Assembly (NCBI RefSeq): GCF_052857255.1
Contig: NC_135502.1
Location: 187,547,806-187,611,805 of the forward strand
Length of the DNA stretch: 64,000 nucleotides
DNA from: Amblyomma americanum
Taxonomy: Eukaryota > Arthropoda > Arachnida > Ixodida > Ixodidae
Direction: 5' to 3'
The first letter of the stretch is position 1. The number at the start of each line of letters is the position of its first letter. The notes beneath the pieces were generated by a model. It saw nothing but the letters and a program-made list of their open reading frames with translations. It was not told the DNA's origin and did no database searches. Positions 33,002-43,377 of the stretch are shown piece after piece. The position numbers and the translations under genes were made by a program.

Positions 33002-33884
33002 TGTGACGTTCCTTGTGTGTGCTACGAGGTTCCGCGTTCGACGGCGCGGCGTAGATGGAGACCCAGATGACAGCGGCATCATCAATTACCCAGCCATGCT
33101 CTTTGAGAGTGACGACCAGAACGAAGGGGTTTAAGCCCAACCGGACCCAACCGGACCCGCCGCCGCCGCCGCGGGGAAACGGGCTTTATCCTTCCCAATT
33201 GCCGTGGCGGTTCCAGGGGCGGCCTCGTTTCGGCGGGCCTGGCCCCTCCCGAGCACATCCCAGGACAAGGGACCACTTTCCCGGCCGGTGACCCGCGGGA
33301 ACTGTCAGCGGGCCAGAGCGCGCCTTACCTTGAGGAGCGAGTGTCAGTTGATGGATGGAGAACAGAGGCCGGTGACCCGCGGGAACTGTCAGCGGGCCAG
33401 AGCGCGCCTTACCACAGCCGACGCTATGCGCTACCTCGAAGACAACCTTCTTTCCCTCGGACTCAACACGTGAGGGCGGCAAGACCATAAGTGCGGTGGT
33501 GTGTTTGTGCGCCCAAGTGAAAGCCCTAGCCCCCCTCCTTCCCCTCCGGCGTGGGCGTCCTCACCCTAGGGAGTGTGGGGAGAAGAGGATATAAAAATCG
33601 ACAAGCAGTACGGAAGAAGGACGCTCAGGACGACATCGTTCGCCAAGAGGGCCTTCAGCGCCGAAGCCCGACGGCGTGCAGCTTCTGCCAGCAACCGCTC
33701 GAGCCCAACTCCGGAGCCACTCCATCGCCCCCATGAAGTCGTCGGCACGTAAGCTCGGACGCCCCAGCCCCTGAATCTTAATCATGTATAATTATTGAAT
33801 ATATCTGTTTGTTTAAACTGAGCCATACGGTGTCTCTTTGCCTCTCCGTCCCGTGTGGACCTGCGCATTATGGTGGCCATCACA
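33002..33884 (+). repeat. 5' LTR of the gypsy element
   Basis: 883 bp, starting TGTGACG and ending CATCACA. A TATA box (tataaaa, 33590-33596) in the second half probably directs transcription. It holds a (CCG)n run near 33160 and a 46-bp motif (ggccggtgacccgcgggaac...) repeated 84 bp apart (from 33283 and from 33367). The same layout occurs in the 3' LTR. Minor open frames over it, duplicated in both LTRs, are not genes. Confidence 0.95.
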
Positions 33885-33885
33885 C

Positions 33886-33902
33886 TGGTGTCAGGAGTGG
33901 GG
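33886..33902 (+). promoter_or_regulatory. Primer binding site
   Basis: Immediately after the 5' LTR (one base apart) lies TGGTGTCAGGAGTGGGG, where the 3' end of a tRNA would anneal to start minus-strand DNA synthesis. The position and TGG start fit; which tRNA is used I did not determine. Confidence 0.75.
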
Positions 33903-34038
33903 TCTCAAAAGAAAATGTCCTCTGAATGCTGCGACATTCATGACTTCAAAATTGTAATCAAAAGGGAATCACGGGACTGATTGTGGGACTTTTACCCCCA
34001 TTTGAGAGGCTTGAGGCACCGGAGGGCTTGAAAAAAAA

Positions 34039-34980
34039 ATGTCTTTATCTGAGGGAGCTCCCACTCCACAGCCGTCGCTCGGAGAAAGCATGCTGGCATT
34101 AGGAAGCGTCATTCCGACGTTTACAGGAGATAAGACAGGGGTTCCAATCTGCGATTTCTTTTCCATGCTAGAAGAGATTGGGAAAATGGGGGGATGGTCC
34201 GATGCTCAAATGCTGGGAATGGCGAGGTGTAAGATGGCAGGAGCTGCTCATGATTTTGCATGGCGTGACGAAAAAGTAAAATCCACAAAATCATTTGCGG
34301 AATTTAAGAAGCTCGCGTTTGAGCATTTCGACACTGAACCACGTCACGTGCGGGTACAGAGGTTCCGTGACGCCGGACAGATGGTAGGGGAGGACGTGCG
34401 AACGTTTGCGTCGCGGCTTCAGCGCTTAGCGCGCGATACGTGAAGCAGGGAGGAGGGAGGAGACCAGCTAAAGAAGAAATACGCGGAGGATATACTTAAA
34501 GAGGAAATGACCGCTTTGTTCGTGGCTGGTCTGCAAGACCCCGTGCGCCGGTTCGTGCTCTCGCGCAAGCCGAGCAATTTCGACCAAGCCGTGGAGGCCG
34601 CATTGGATGAGGAACGAAATGAGGCGTTAACGACAGCCGCAGCGAGAGTACGCGTCATAGAGAGAGCGGTGCTCAACCCTGAGGTTGCTCTCTTGACAGA
34701 GCGGTTAGATCGCTTAGAACCGCTGCTATCTCAGCAGGTAGAACGCCAGGTTGAAGCGCGCGCTCAACAGCGCCCATTCGCTGGAAACCGGAGACCGCCA
34801 CAAAGCTACAGGCGCGGTATGCGAGATTTTAAAGAAATCGTATGCTTCGCTTGCCAGGGTCGCGGACACATCGCCAGGTTCTGCCAAAACGTGCGCCGTG
34901 GGGAGCCACAAAGAGAAGCAGGCGAGACACGCCCTAAGCAAGCCTGCAGCGGGGCTCCAGATACCGAGACAAAAAACTAG
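34039..34980 (+). pseudogene. gag of the gypsy element, with one in-frame stop
   Basis: From ATG 34039 the gag frame runs 313 codons to TAG 34978-34980, broken once by TGA at 34441-34443 (after RLARDT). Both parts are in the same frame and read as one capsid-nucleocapsid protein: a capsid-like region (residues about 25-190) containing FFSMLEEIGKMGGWSD and FKKLAFEHFDTEP, then a helix-rich linker. A CCHC zinc knuckle (CFACQGRGHIARFC, Cys269, Cys272, His277, Cys282) follows. The stop could be a CGA-to-TGA change. The gag C-terminus overlaps the frameshift signal that leads into pol. Confidence 0.85.
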
Positions 34981-35014
34981 ATAGTCCTCCCCAGCCTGAG
35001 GAGCGTGGGGAGGG
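34971..35014 (+). promoter_or_regulatory. -1 ribosomal frameshift signal between gag and pol
   Basis: The heptamer A AAA AAC (34971-34977) is in the correct gag phase and sits directly before the gag TAG. A -1 slip there puts ribosomes exactly in the pol frame (K-K-L-D-S-P-P). Eight bases later a stem can form between CCTCCCC (34986-34992) and GGGGAGG (35007-35013), with a 14-base loop and a possible extra U-G pair. Slippery heptamer, spacer and downstream stem are the canonical three parts of such a signal in retroelements. Confidence 0.85.
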
Positions 35015-38000
35015 AGCAGTGGATGATGAGGTGGTGGTAGTTTGTGTGGCCGACGAGGCATGCCCTGTTGTGCGTTGCAAGTTAAATGGTTGTTGCATGG
35101 AATTGCTGATAGATACGGGGTCAAAGGTGACATTGCTTAAGGAGAGCAGTTTTAACACGCTTCGAAGGAAGGAGGACCGCGAGGTGTTGGAAGCGTCTGG
35201 TGGTATGGCAACCAAATTTGTAGGCATAACGGGGGATCCTCTTGGCATAAGTGGACTCTACCGGTTACACTTCTCTCTCGGCGGAGTTGCATTGGAGCAC
35301 CCCTGCTACGTATGCCCGGACACGGTGTTTCTGCCAAACGGAGTGTCAGGTATATTAGGGCAGGATTTTTTGAGAAAAGGGAAGGTAGTAGTCTCATTCT
35401 CTGAGGAAGAGGTTAATGCGGGCGGCTCAAAAGTTCCGTTTTTGAACAGGAGAGGGGCTGAGATTCGCATTACCGATATTGACACCCGTCAAACAGTGCG
35501 ATCATTGGAGAAGGTATATTCGCGGGTTGCCGTCAGGCTGGTCGATGAGGCGGTCGTCCTTCCTTGGTCGGAGCACATTTTGTACGCGTTTGTGCCTTCA
35601 GATGTAAAGAGCGGCGCCGTGGGAGTGCTTGAGCCGGTCGACTCTCTCAGCAATGGCCTGAAGGCAGCCGCGTGCCTCGTGACAGTTAATGACGCCCACA
35701 GAGTGCCCCTACGGGTGGTTAACTGTAGCCAGCAGCCACTGAGCCTTCCCAAGAACAAAACATTGGCTTTCTTCACCTCTGCGATAGAGAAACGTGAGCC
35801 CACCGATACGGTACTCGCAACTGTAGAGCATGCTAGTCCTTCGGCTGCTCCAAAGGTGTCGTTCGATCTTTCTCACGTAAAATCCAGGGAGAGGGAAGCT
35901 CTGGCTGGTTTGCTGAACGACTACTCGGAGGTATTCGCCGCGTCCAACCTGGATTTGGGCTGCTGTGGCGTTATAAAGCACAGGATAGAAACCGGCACTT
36001 CATCGCCCGTTTACCAGCGTGCGTACAGGATTCCTTACTCCCAACGTGAGGAGATGGAGCCGCAGGTGCAGGACCTGATTGATCGCGGCATTGTCGAACA
36101 CTCAAAGTCACCCTGGGGAGCACCAGCACTATTGGTGGAAAAGCCAGACGGCTCGTATCGATTGGTAGTGGACTACCGCAAACTAAATGCCGTAACTCGC
36201 ATCGATCCATACCCCATCCCCAATATACAGGAGACGCTTTCTCAGCTGGGCTCTGCCAGGTACTTCACGGTAGTGGACATGGCGGCGGGATTCTGGCAGA
36301 TAGCAATGGATCCGGCAGATGCAGAGAAAACGGCATTCAACACGCCCTCAGGGCACTATGAATGGAAAAGAATGCCGATGGGTCTGGCCAACAGCCCTGC
36401 TGTCTGGCAGAGAACCGCTGATGTTATCCTGGCAGGTCTTCTGGGGAGGCTGTGCTTCGTGTATATGTATGACATTATCATATACAGTGACAGTTTTGAG
36501 AACCATTTGCACGATATTGAGCAGGTTTTGGTGCGACTAAGAGGAGCGGGTCTCAAGCTGAAGCCCTCTAAGTGCCAATTCCTCAAAAACGAGGTGAAAT
36601 ACCTCGGGCACGTTGTTTCAGCTGACGGCGTGCGACCGGACCCTGAGAAACTAAGGTGTGTCTCGGATTTTCCATCCCCGACTAGCGTCCGCCAGGTCCG
36701 GCAGTTTCTCGGCCTGATCGGTTACTACCGAAGGCACATAGAGGAGTCCGCCAAGCTCGCTAAGCCACTCACCGCCTTAACAGCCAAAAATGTCGCCTTT
36801 CGCTGGGACGAAAACGCGGAGGATGCTTTTGGGGCCCTGAAAAGGAAGCTAATGAGTGCACCGCTGTTGCGCCACCCGGATTTTAATTTGCCCTTCGTTA
36901 TGGCCACAGATGCGTCAAAGTTCGCAGTTGGTGCCGTGCTATCTCAGGTTATCGAGGGCAAAGAACATCCCGTTGCTTTTGCTAGCCGACAGCTGAGCCC
37001 CACAGAGCAAAAGTACGGAGCTACGGAAAGGGAGTGCCTCGCCGTTGTCTGGGCAGTAAAGCACTTCAGATGCTACCTTTACGGTCGCAAATTCAAGCTA
37101 GTCACAGACTGCCATCCTCTGAAATGGGTGATGAGTGTCAGGGACCCTAGCTCGCGACTCGCTAGATGGAATCTACACCTGCAGGAATACTGCTTTCAAG
37201 TTGAGCACAAGTCAGGAAAGACACATCTGAATGCTGATGCACTCAGCCGCACAGCTGCCGTGGCAGCTATAGATGAGTTTGTCCCCGTAGTCGACCCCGC
37301 CGAATTACGCACAGAGCAGTGCAAAGATCCTGACCTGAAGCGAATAATCGAAAGCTTAGAGGGCGCACCGTCTCACCCCGAACAGCTAGGTTATTTCATT
37401 GGCAAAGACGGCACCCTGTGTCGGCGCACGAAGCCAACCAGGAAAGGGAGACCAGAGAAAACCGCTTGGGAGAGAGTCGTCATACCTCGGTCGTGGACAG
37501 AAAGGGTTCTTCGCGCGTTTCACGATGCGCCATGCGCCGGTCATTTTGGCGTAGCGAATACACGCAGGCGTGTGGAGCGTTTGTACTTTTGGAGTGGCAT
37601 GCGACAGGATGTTAGAGACTACTGTGCGAAGTGTCATTCCTGTCTCGAAAGAAAAACACCCAAGGGACGAAGACCAGCTCCAATTCAGCCGTTCTCTGAG
37701 GTTTCGGCTCCCTTCGAGCGGACAGGTATGGACACAATGGGCCCATTGCCCACGACCACTTCCGGAAACAAGTACATTTTAGTATTTGTCGATCACCTTT
37801 CAAAATACGGGGAAGCGGTAGCACTCCCAGATCAGAAGGCAGACACGGTTGCAAGAGCATTTGTCGAACAGATCGTGCTCCGACATGGACCCCCGAGGCA
37901 ACTCTTGACAGATCGGGGAACGAATTTCGTGTCGCAGCTAATGAGGAGAGTTTGCGAGCTGCTTAAGATCGCTAAGAAGCAGACAACACCGTACCATCCG

Positions 38001-38867
38001 GCTTGCAACGGCGCGGTGGAGCGACTGAACCAAACCGTGGCCGGGTTCCTGTCGCATTTTGTTTCGCGCGACCAGCGGGACTGGGACTTGTGGCTCCCGT
38101 ATGCAATGTTTGCCTACAATTCCGCAGCACACGAGAGCACGGGCGAATCGCCATTCTTTCTTCTCTACGGCCGAGACCCGGACCAGCCTAGTGAAGTGCC
38201 AGAGGGCCCCCGTCGTGTCCCATACGCTTCACTGGACGACTATAAGGTTGAGCTAGAATCGCGCTTGCAAGTGGCGAGGGACATCGCAAAGGAGGCCTTA
38301 AAGAAAGCGGCGAAGCGCAGGAAGGAGGTGCACGATCGCAGTGCTAGAGACGCGCCGTTTGATGTGGGGGACAGCGTGTACATTGAAAACTGCCAAAGGC
38401 AGATTGGGCTAGCTCGTAAGTTCCAGACGAAGTGGAGAGGACTGTGCGAGGTTGTCGAGAAGCTTTCTCCGGTAAACTTTAGAGTCCGAGACGTGAACCG
38501 GCGCTTGATAAGGATACGCGCAAATCGCCTCAAGTCGGCACCGGTTCAGTATTCACGAAATGAGGAAAGGGAAAGCGCGGATTTTGATGGAGACAGAAGT
38601 GAAGCGGAGCGCGCAGATAGTTCGCAAGAAACGCCCTCTCCTGCATTTGTTCGGCAGGCGCCAGAGGTGACGGCCGGAATGCCACCGGATTTACTTCATG
38701 CATTGCTAGAAGAAGAAGCGCGCGAGGTTGCCGCGCAGATAACGCCAGGGGAGGCTCCTGCCACGAGCCCTCGCGAGTCCCAAAGCAGAAAAAGGGTCAC
38801 AGACTTACTTAGTATGACTCATGAAGGCCGATATCCGCTGCGAAATCGGAAAGCTAAGTCGGACTAA
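34977..38867 (+). CDS. gypsy pol: protease, RT, RNase H, integrase (uninterrupted, RT active site altered)
   Basis: The frame is open from the frameshift site to TAA at 38865-38867, about 1,296 codons; the first GTG-initiated stretch begins at 35019. The domains occur in this order. Protease has LLIDTGSKVTLL with an intact DTG. RT has YRLVVDYRKLNAVT, FTVVDMAAGFWQIAM and GLANSPAVWQ. RNase H has MATDASKFAVGAVLSQ and LVTDCHPLKW. Integrase has an HHCC zinc region (H..H, CAKCHSC) and a catalytic triad in TGMDTMGP, LLTDRGTNF and NGAVERLNQT. A GPY/F-type module (KFQTKWRGLCEVVEKLSPVNF) and an acidic tail follow. The RT box reads YMYD where YMDD or YVDD is expected: codon 36468-36470 is TAT, so the first catalytic Asp is Tyr. 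That predicts a dead RT in an otherwise intact frame. Confidence 0.92.
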   Translation, partial: LDSPPQPEERGEGAVDDEVVVVCVADEACPVVRCKLNGCCMELLIDTGSKVTLLKESSFNTLRRKEDREVLEASGGMATKFVGITGDPLGISGLYRLHFSLGGVALEHPCYVCPDTVFLPNGVSGILGQDFLRKGKVVVSFSEEEVNAGGSKVPFLNRRGAEIRITDIDTRQTVRSLEKVYSRVAVRLVDEAVVLPWSEHILYAFVPSDVKSGAVGVLEPVDSLSNGLKAAACLVTVNDAHRVPLRVVNCSQQPLSLPKNKTLAFFTSAIEKREPTDTVLATVEHASPSAAPKVSFDLSHVKSREREALAGLLNDYSEVFAASNLDLGCCGVIKHRIETGTSSPVYQRAYRIPYSQREEMEPQVQDLIDRGIVEHSKSPWGAPALLVEKPDGSYRLVVDYRKLNAVTRIDPYPIPNIQETLSQLGSARYFTVVDMAAGFWQIAMDPADAEKTAFNTPSGHYEWKRMPMGLANSPAVWQRTADVILAGLLGRLCFVYMYDIIIYSDSFENHLHDIEQVLVRLRGAGLKLKPSKCQFLKNEVKYLGHVVSADGVRPDPEKLRCVSDFPSPTSVRQVRQFLGLIGYYRRHIEESAKLAKPLTALTAKNVAFRWDENAEDAFGALKRKLMSAPLLRHPDFNLPFVMATDASKFAVGAVLSQVIEGKEHPVAFASRQLSPTEQKYGATERECLAVVWAVKHFRCYLYGRKFKLVTDCHPLKWVMSVRDPSSRLARWNLHLQEYCFQVEHKSGKTHLNADALSRTAAVAAIDEFVPVVDPAELRTEQCKDPDLKRIIESLEGAPSHPEQLGYFIGKDGTLCRRTKPTRKGRPEKTAWERVVIPRSWTERVLRAFHDAPCAGHFGVANTRRRVERLYFWSGMRQDVRDYCAKCHSCLERKTPKGRRPAPIQPFSEVSAPFERTGMDTMGPLPTTTSGNKYILVFVDHLSKYGEAVALPDQKADTVARAFVEQIVLRHGPPRQLLTDRGTNFVSQLMRRVCELLKIAKKQTTPYHPACNGAVERLNQTVAGFLSHFVSRDQRDWDLWLPYAMFAYNSAAHESTGESPFFLLYGRDPDQPSEVPEGPRRVPYASLDDYKVELESRLQVARDIAKEALKKAAKRRKEVHDRSARDAPFDVGDSVYIENCQRQIGLARKFQTKWRGLCEVVEKLSPVNFRVRDVNRRLIRIRANRLKSAPVQYSRNEERESADFDGDRSEAERADSSQETPSPAFVRQAPEVTAGMPPDLLHALLEEEAREVAAQITPGEAPATSPRESQSRKRVTDLLSMTHEGRYPLRNRKAKSD

Positions 38868-39360
38868 TGGCGTAAACAGAGCGGAGTTGTGAACTGGTTA
38901 GAATTGTGTAATGCCGCAGCTCATAGCATTGCTATATGCGTATGTGTTAAGTTATCGGAGTTGGTAGTTAAACCTTTCTGTCATTAAGTAACACCTTCAC
39001 AGGAGAGCATGCGGAGCGCATGCAGAACCTGCCCTACTTCCTTTCGTTATCTATATTTTTGTCTGTGCCGTGATCGTGCTAGAAGTGGGAGCTCCTTTGT
39101 AACTGTGGTAAATTTAATTCGTCCAGTTTGGACTAGAAAGGAGAGGATTGGGTGCTGAGTTTCATGTTTATCTGTAAAAGAAGATCAGTGCTGCCCCTGG
39201 AGACGCCAGTTATGACAGCGGAGGCATATGGTGTTGTGCAGTGGTGTTGAGTGCAGCGAAAAGTGTTTTGTCGGACGCACTGTGCGAGGCGATTCAGAAA
39301 GGCAAGGGGAGCTGCATGGACTCAAATGTTCGGAGAACATTCTTCTGGAGGGTGAGCGAG
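38868..39360 (+). other. 3' untranslated region of the gypsy element
   Basis: No env-like frame. Purine-rich stretches at 39133-39150 (agaaaggagaggattggg) and near 39298-39310 could serve as polypurine tracts, but neither abuts the 3' LTR, which is preceded by ggagggtgagcgag. Confidence 0.6.
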
Positions 39361-40243
39361 TGTGACGTTCCTTGTGTGTGCTACGAGGTTCCGCGTTCGA
39401 CGGCGCGGCGTAGACGGAGACCAAGATGACAGCGGCATCATCAATTACCCAGCCATGCTCTTTGAGAGTGACGACCAGAACGAAGGGGTTTAAGCCCAAC
39501 CGGACCCAACCGGACCCGCCGCCGCCGCCGCGGGGAAACGGGCTTTATCCTCCCCAATTGCCGTGGCGGTTCCAGGGGCGGCCTCGTTTCGGCGGGCCTG
39601 GCCCCTCCCGAGCACATCCCAGGACAAGGGACCACTTTCCCGGCCGGTGACCCGCGGGAACTGTCACCGGGCCAGAGCGCGCCTTACCTTGAGGAGCGAG
39701 TGTCAGTTGATGGATGGAGAACGCAGGCCGGTGACCCGCGGGAACTGTCAGCGGGCCAGAGCGCGCCTTACCACAGCCGACGCTATGCGCTACCTCGAAG
39801 ACAACCTTCTTTCCCTCGGACTCAACACGTGAGGGCGGCGAGACCATAAGTGCGGTGGTGTGTTTGTGCGCCCAAGTGAAAGCCCTAGCCCCCCTCCTTC
39901 CCCTCCGGCGTGGGCGTCCTCACCCTAGGGAGTGTGGGGAGAAGAGGATATAAAAATCGACAAGCAGTACGGAAGAAGGACGCTCAGGACAACATCGTTC
40001 GCCAAGAGGGCCTTCAGCGCCGAAGCCCGACGGCGTGCAGCTTCTGCCAGCAACCGCTCGAGCCCAACTCCGGAGCCACTCCATCGCCCCCATGAAGTCG
40101 TCGGCACGTAAGCTCGGACACCCCAGCCTCTGAATCTTAATCATGTATAATTATTGAATATATCTGTTTGTTTAAACTGAGCCATACGGTGTCTCTTTGC
40201 CTCTCCGTCCCGTGTGGACCTGCGCATTATGGGGGTCATCACA
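39361..40243 (+). repeat. 3' LTR of the gypsy element
   Basis: 883 bp, the same length as the 5' LTR, with the same TATA box and the same internal 84-bp-spaced motif. It differs at about 12 positions by hand count. It ends TCATCACA and is followed by the GCAT target duplication (40244-40247). Confidence 0.95.
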
Positions 40244-40247
40244 GCAT

Positions 40248-40850
40248 TAACAGCTGAGGTGTCCGCCATTGCGGACATCTGTACGTACATTGGCTGGTGG
40301 TTTTTCTTTGACTATAAGTTCCGAGCACTGAGTACACGACAGCAAAATGGCTACAGGCTCTCCTCTGCCTTGATGGGAAATCGCAGTGATTTACATTCTG
40401 AAGCTAGTGAACATTCGAGAGATGCCATAAGACAAAGCATTTATTTTAGTACTGCTTTTTCATCTACATAAAGGCGCAACCAGCATTGGGAAATCAAGCA
40501 CAGGAATTATTAACATTCAAAGCTGCATGTTTCATGTAAATGGCATGTAATGTCCGACACCACCATGCAGGCTGTGAAATGCATTGCGCGGTTAATTTTG
40601 TGTGTCAGTGAGGTTCCTGTGTACATACCAAAGCCTCAGTAAATGGGCGCACCTCTCTCAGTGCCGGAATAGCTGCTATGTCACTTGCCTATCGGTGCCC
40701 TTGATGCACATTAGTAGAGGTTTTTAGCCACAAAGTCTCGGCGCATGCTTGGTACAATTCGTACTGGCAGAAAGAATACAGTAGTGCTGAAAATGCAACA
40801 CACTTGTCATGCAGTTGCATTTCTGCACAACAGACGAACTGAAATTAAGT
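40248..40850. other. No recognised gene
   Basis: Sequence between the gypsy insertion and the foldback repeat. No supported coding or RNA feature. Confidence 0.5.
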
Positions 40851-40851
40851 T

Positions 40852-40953
40852 TTAGGCATAGTAGAAGCGCAAAAAACACACACAAGAGAAGAAGAACGAG
40901 ACACACGCACAAGCACACAGCAGCGTCTGTGCGTGTCTCTCGGTGTCTCGTAC
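40852..40953. repeat. Foldback repeat, left arm and start of right arm
   Basis: The sequence ttaggcatagtagaagcgc ... acgagacacacgcac (40852-40910) is an inverted copy of the sequence ending tactatgcctaa at 47812. From about 40915 the second arm begins (gtctgtgcgtgtctctcgg...), and it is cut at 40953 by the LINE insertion. The 11 bases gtgtctcgtac (40943-40953) reappear at 47761-47771 as a target duplication. Confidence 0.6.
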
Positions 40954-41058
40954 TTTTTTCTCGAAGTGATGTTTATTGCATCAGGGCATAAAAACTGTGA
41001 AGTGAGAGATGAGTGAGATGCTTAAATGAATGAAAAAAGCTGGGTTGATTTGATGAAA

Positions 41059-42633
41059 TCAAGAAGTGGAACGATGATATGGACCCTGTGTCCAGGCGAT
41101 ATAGTAATCCGGATTGTCCGGTGAGAGTCCCACTGCCGCCAGGTGCCGAATTCTCTTCGGCTTCAGCGCCGGGGAGTCCCACAACAGGTGGTGGATATCC
41201 GCCTCACAGTCTCTGTTCTTGCAGACTGGACACCCGGGGCGGGGATATAAATCTTTGAAATGCGGCCACTTGTGTGTCACAGCTGGAGTTATGGCAACCC
41301 CGACCCGTATCCTCCGAAGCGCAACCTCCTCTGCACGGGTAAGACCACGGGGGAGGGTTACCGCACACGGAGGGATTAGAGCAAGTGTGCGGCGCCGGAG
41401 GTGTTCCTTTCTTGTTAAAAGGAAGGTGGTGTCATCCAGAGTGAGGACTCGAGGCAAAGACAAGGTTGGGGTCGAAAGGCGGGTCGCAGAATCTGCGCGG
41501 CTTCGTGCGCTCAGGAGGTCACGCGGGACCCACTCAATACGGATTTGCTGCGTGATGCGTGCTGCTAGACGATGGATGTCTTGGAAGATTTCTGGGGAGC
41601 GACTGACTCGTCGTAGTAGGCGTGTGACGTGAAGGGCGTCGGTGCGAATGACAATGCGGGCCGTGGGTAGCATGGGAACTGCGGCCACAGACCAAAGTGC
41701 CTCTTGAACTGCCAGAATCTCCGCACAAGAGGAGGAAGGAGGTTCTGAGAGGCGAAACCTTGACGTTTTGTTCAGAGCAGGCTTGCAAGGACAGTAAACT
41801 GCCGTTGTTTCGCAGGCCTGGATGTTTGCATCAACGTACATAACGATGGAGCCATGCGGCAGATTGGCGTCTTGCTCTGTAATTCGGTCGCGAAACGACG
41901 ATGCCGCGCGGGTAGGTGATGACCGACGTAGATCAGTTGGCTTGTTGTCGCTTAGCTGCACAAAACGCCAAGGAGGAAGAACTGGCGGGGGCGGCTGTGG
42001 AATGGAGTGCGATGAAACATATGCCCTGAGTGCACACGTTGTGTGTGTAAGGCTTGACTTTAGACGGCAAGCATCACGTCGTTGCTGCACTAGCTCATCT
42101 AGTCTATTCAGCTGCGCATGTTCTTGGAGCGCCATGATCGGGGTAATGCGGGGAAGGCAAGTGATGGCCCTCATTGCCTCTCGATTAACAGCTTCTAGAC
42201 GATCCCATTGAGACCTCGTCAAATGCTGAAATTGGGCTTGGTAAACGAGGCGCGGTTGCACAACCGCCCGCACCAACCGTCGTGCAACATGAGATCGGGC
42301 TCCGCCTGTTTTAGGAGCAATGCGTCTAATCAGACCCAACGCCTGAATTGCTTGCTTTTTAGCCCGAGAAAGCCAAGCAGTACCTGTTCCTGACTCGTGT
42401 ATTGTCAAGCCCAAGATTTTTACGGTCGAACTTTCTTGAATTGGAGCTCCGGATAGATGAAGACGAATTCGTGTTGCAGCCAGTTTACGGCGCCCCAGCG
42501 GTTGCCGACTGACACGAACGTGGTTTTGCTCACTGAAAGCTGCAGACCTATTGAAGAAGCAAAAGTCGACGTAATATCTATGGTTGATTGTAGGCCTGCT
42601 GCTTGAGTCATCAGGTCGTTGTGAGTGCTCCAC
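41059..42633 (-). pseudogene. LINE A ORF2 C-terminus: thumb, RNase H, zinc tail
   Basis: An open frame of 524 codons. It starts with out-of-frame RT sequence and is in register from about LAATRIRLHLSGAPIQESSTVKILGLTIHESG (thumb). It then has RLEAVNREAMRAITCLPRITPI and the RNase H motifs IVMYVDANIQACETT (Asp), SSSCAEILAVQEAL (Glu), IVIRTDALHVTRLL (Asp) and IRIEWVPRDLLSARSRADSATRL (the WVPGHxxxxxNExAD-type block, with the Asp kept as RADSA). The end is CPVCKNRDCEADIHHLLWDSPALKPKRI, a zinc tail with its last Cys changed to Ser. This is the best-preserved part of LINE A. Confidence 0.75.
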
Positions 42634-43359
42634 ACCGCTATATCATCAGCATACAATAAGGACTTAATCTCAGAGACATCATGTAAGCGCCAAGCAAGGG
42701 GGATAAAAGCAATATTAAATAATGTTGACGATAACACCGATCTCTGAGAAACGCCGCGAAGAGGCACAAATGATCCGACGGCCTCACCACCGAGGCGTAT
42801 GGTAAAGCGTCGGCCTTCAACGAAGGATTTAACAAAATTACGCGCTCTAACGGGGAAATGCAGCATGTCAAGCGATTCCAGGATGGCAGCATGACTGATA
42901 TTATCGTACGCCCTTTCAACGACAATGGCCAGTGCAGTACGTATATTGTGGCTGCGAGTTGAGGCCAGAACTGCTGACGCCAAGACAGCCAATCCATCTT
43001 CTGTACCTATGGACGTAGGAAAGCCAATTTTAGCGGGATGGTAGAAACCATGATGCTCAAGCCACCACGACAGTCGTGTGGCAAGCATTTTTTCGGTAAG
43101 CTTGCATAATGTTGGCGTAAGCGATATAGGCCGGAAATTTCCGAGGTCTCGGCGACTTCCCCGGATTTGGTAAAGGGATCACAATAGCCGATTTCCAGGT
43201 TTCTGGTACGACGCCTTCTATCCATACCTTGTTAATGGTGGCGAGGAGTTGAGGCAATACAGCGGAACTTAAGTTCTTGTAAACCTCGTACGGAATGGAG
43301 CCCGGACCAGGCGCAGTTTTCCGACGGGCCTCGTCTATTGCTGCAAGCAACTCGGGCAT
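42420..43359 (-). pseudogene. LINE A reverse transcriptase core (frameshifted)
   Basis: Blocks from 5' to 3' on the minus strand are: ARRKTAPGPGSIPYEVYKNL; VVPETWKSAIVIPLPNPGKSP; a frame change near 43090-43140; HPAKIGFPTSIGTEDGLAVLASAV; TALAIVVERAYDNISHAAIL (motif A with Asp replaced by Glu, VVERAYD); LRGVSQRSVLSSTLFNIAF; and catalytic SLLYADDIAVWSTH. A 1-base shift joins this frame to the RNase H frame near 42500-42630. The YADD is intact, but motif A and the frame are not. Confidence 0.75.
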
Positions 43360-43377
43360 TGAAAATGGGCTTGCAAT

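Larger units (their letters stand above)
33002..40243 (+). mobile_element. Complete Ty3/gypsy LTR retrotransposon, 7,242 bp
   Basis: Two 883-bp LTRs enclose a leader, gag, a -1 frameshift signal and pol. The element is flanked by GCAT on both sides (32998-33001 and 40244-40247), and the LTRs begin TGTGA and end TCACA. Twelve substitutions between the LTRs (about 1.4%) by hand count suggest a recent insertion. The copy has defects: an in-frame stop in gag and a changed RT active site. It has no envelope gene. Confidence 0.95.

Noticed and set aside
33055..33785. Small open frames in the gypsy LTR, repeated at 39.4-40.1 kb
   Set aside because: Identical frames in both LTRs reflect LTR duplication. 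They lack domains and overlap on both strands.
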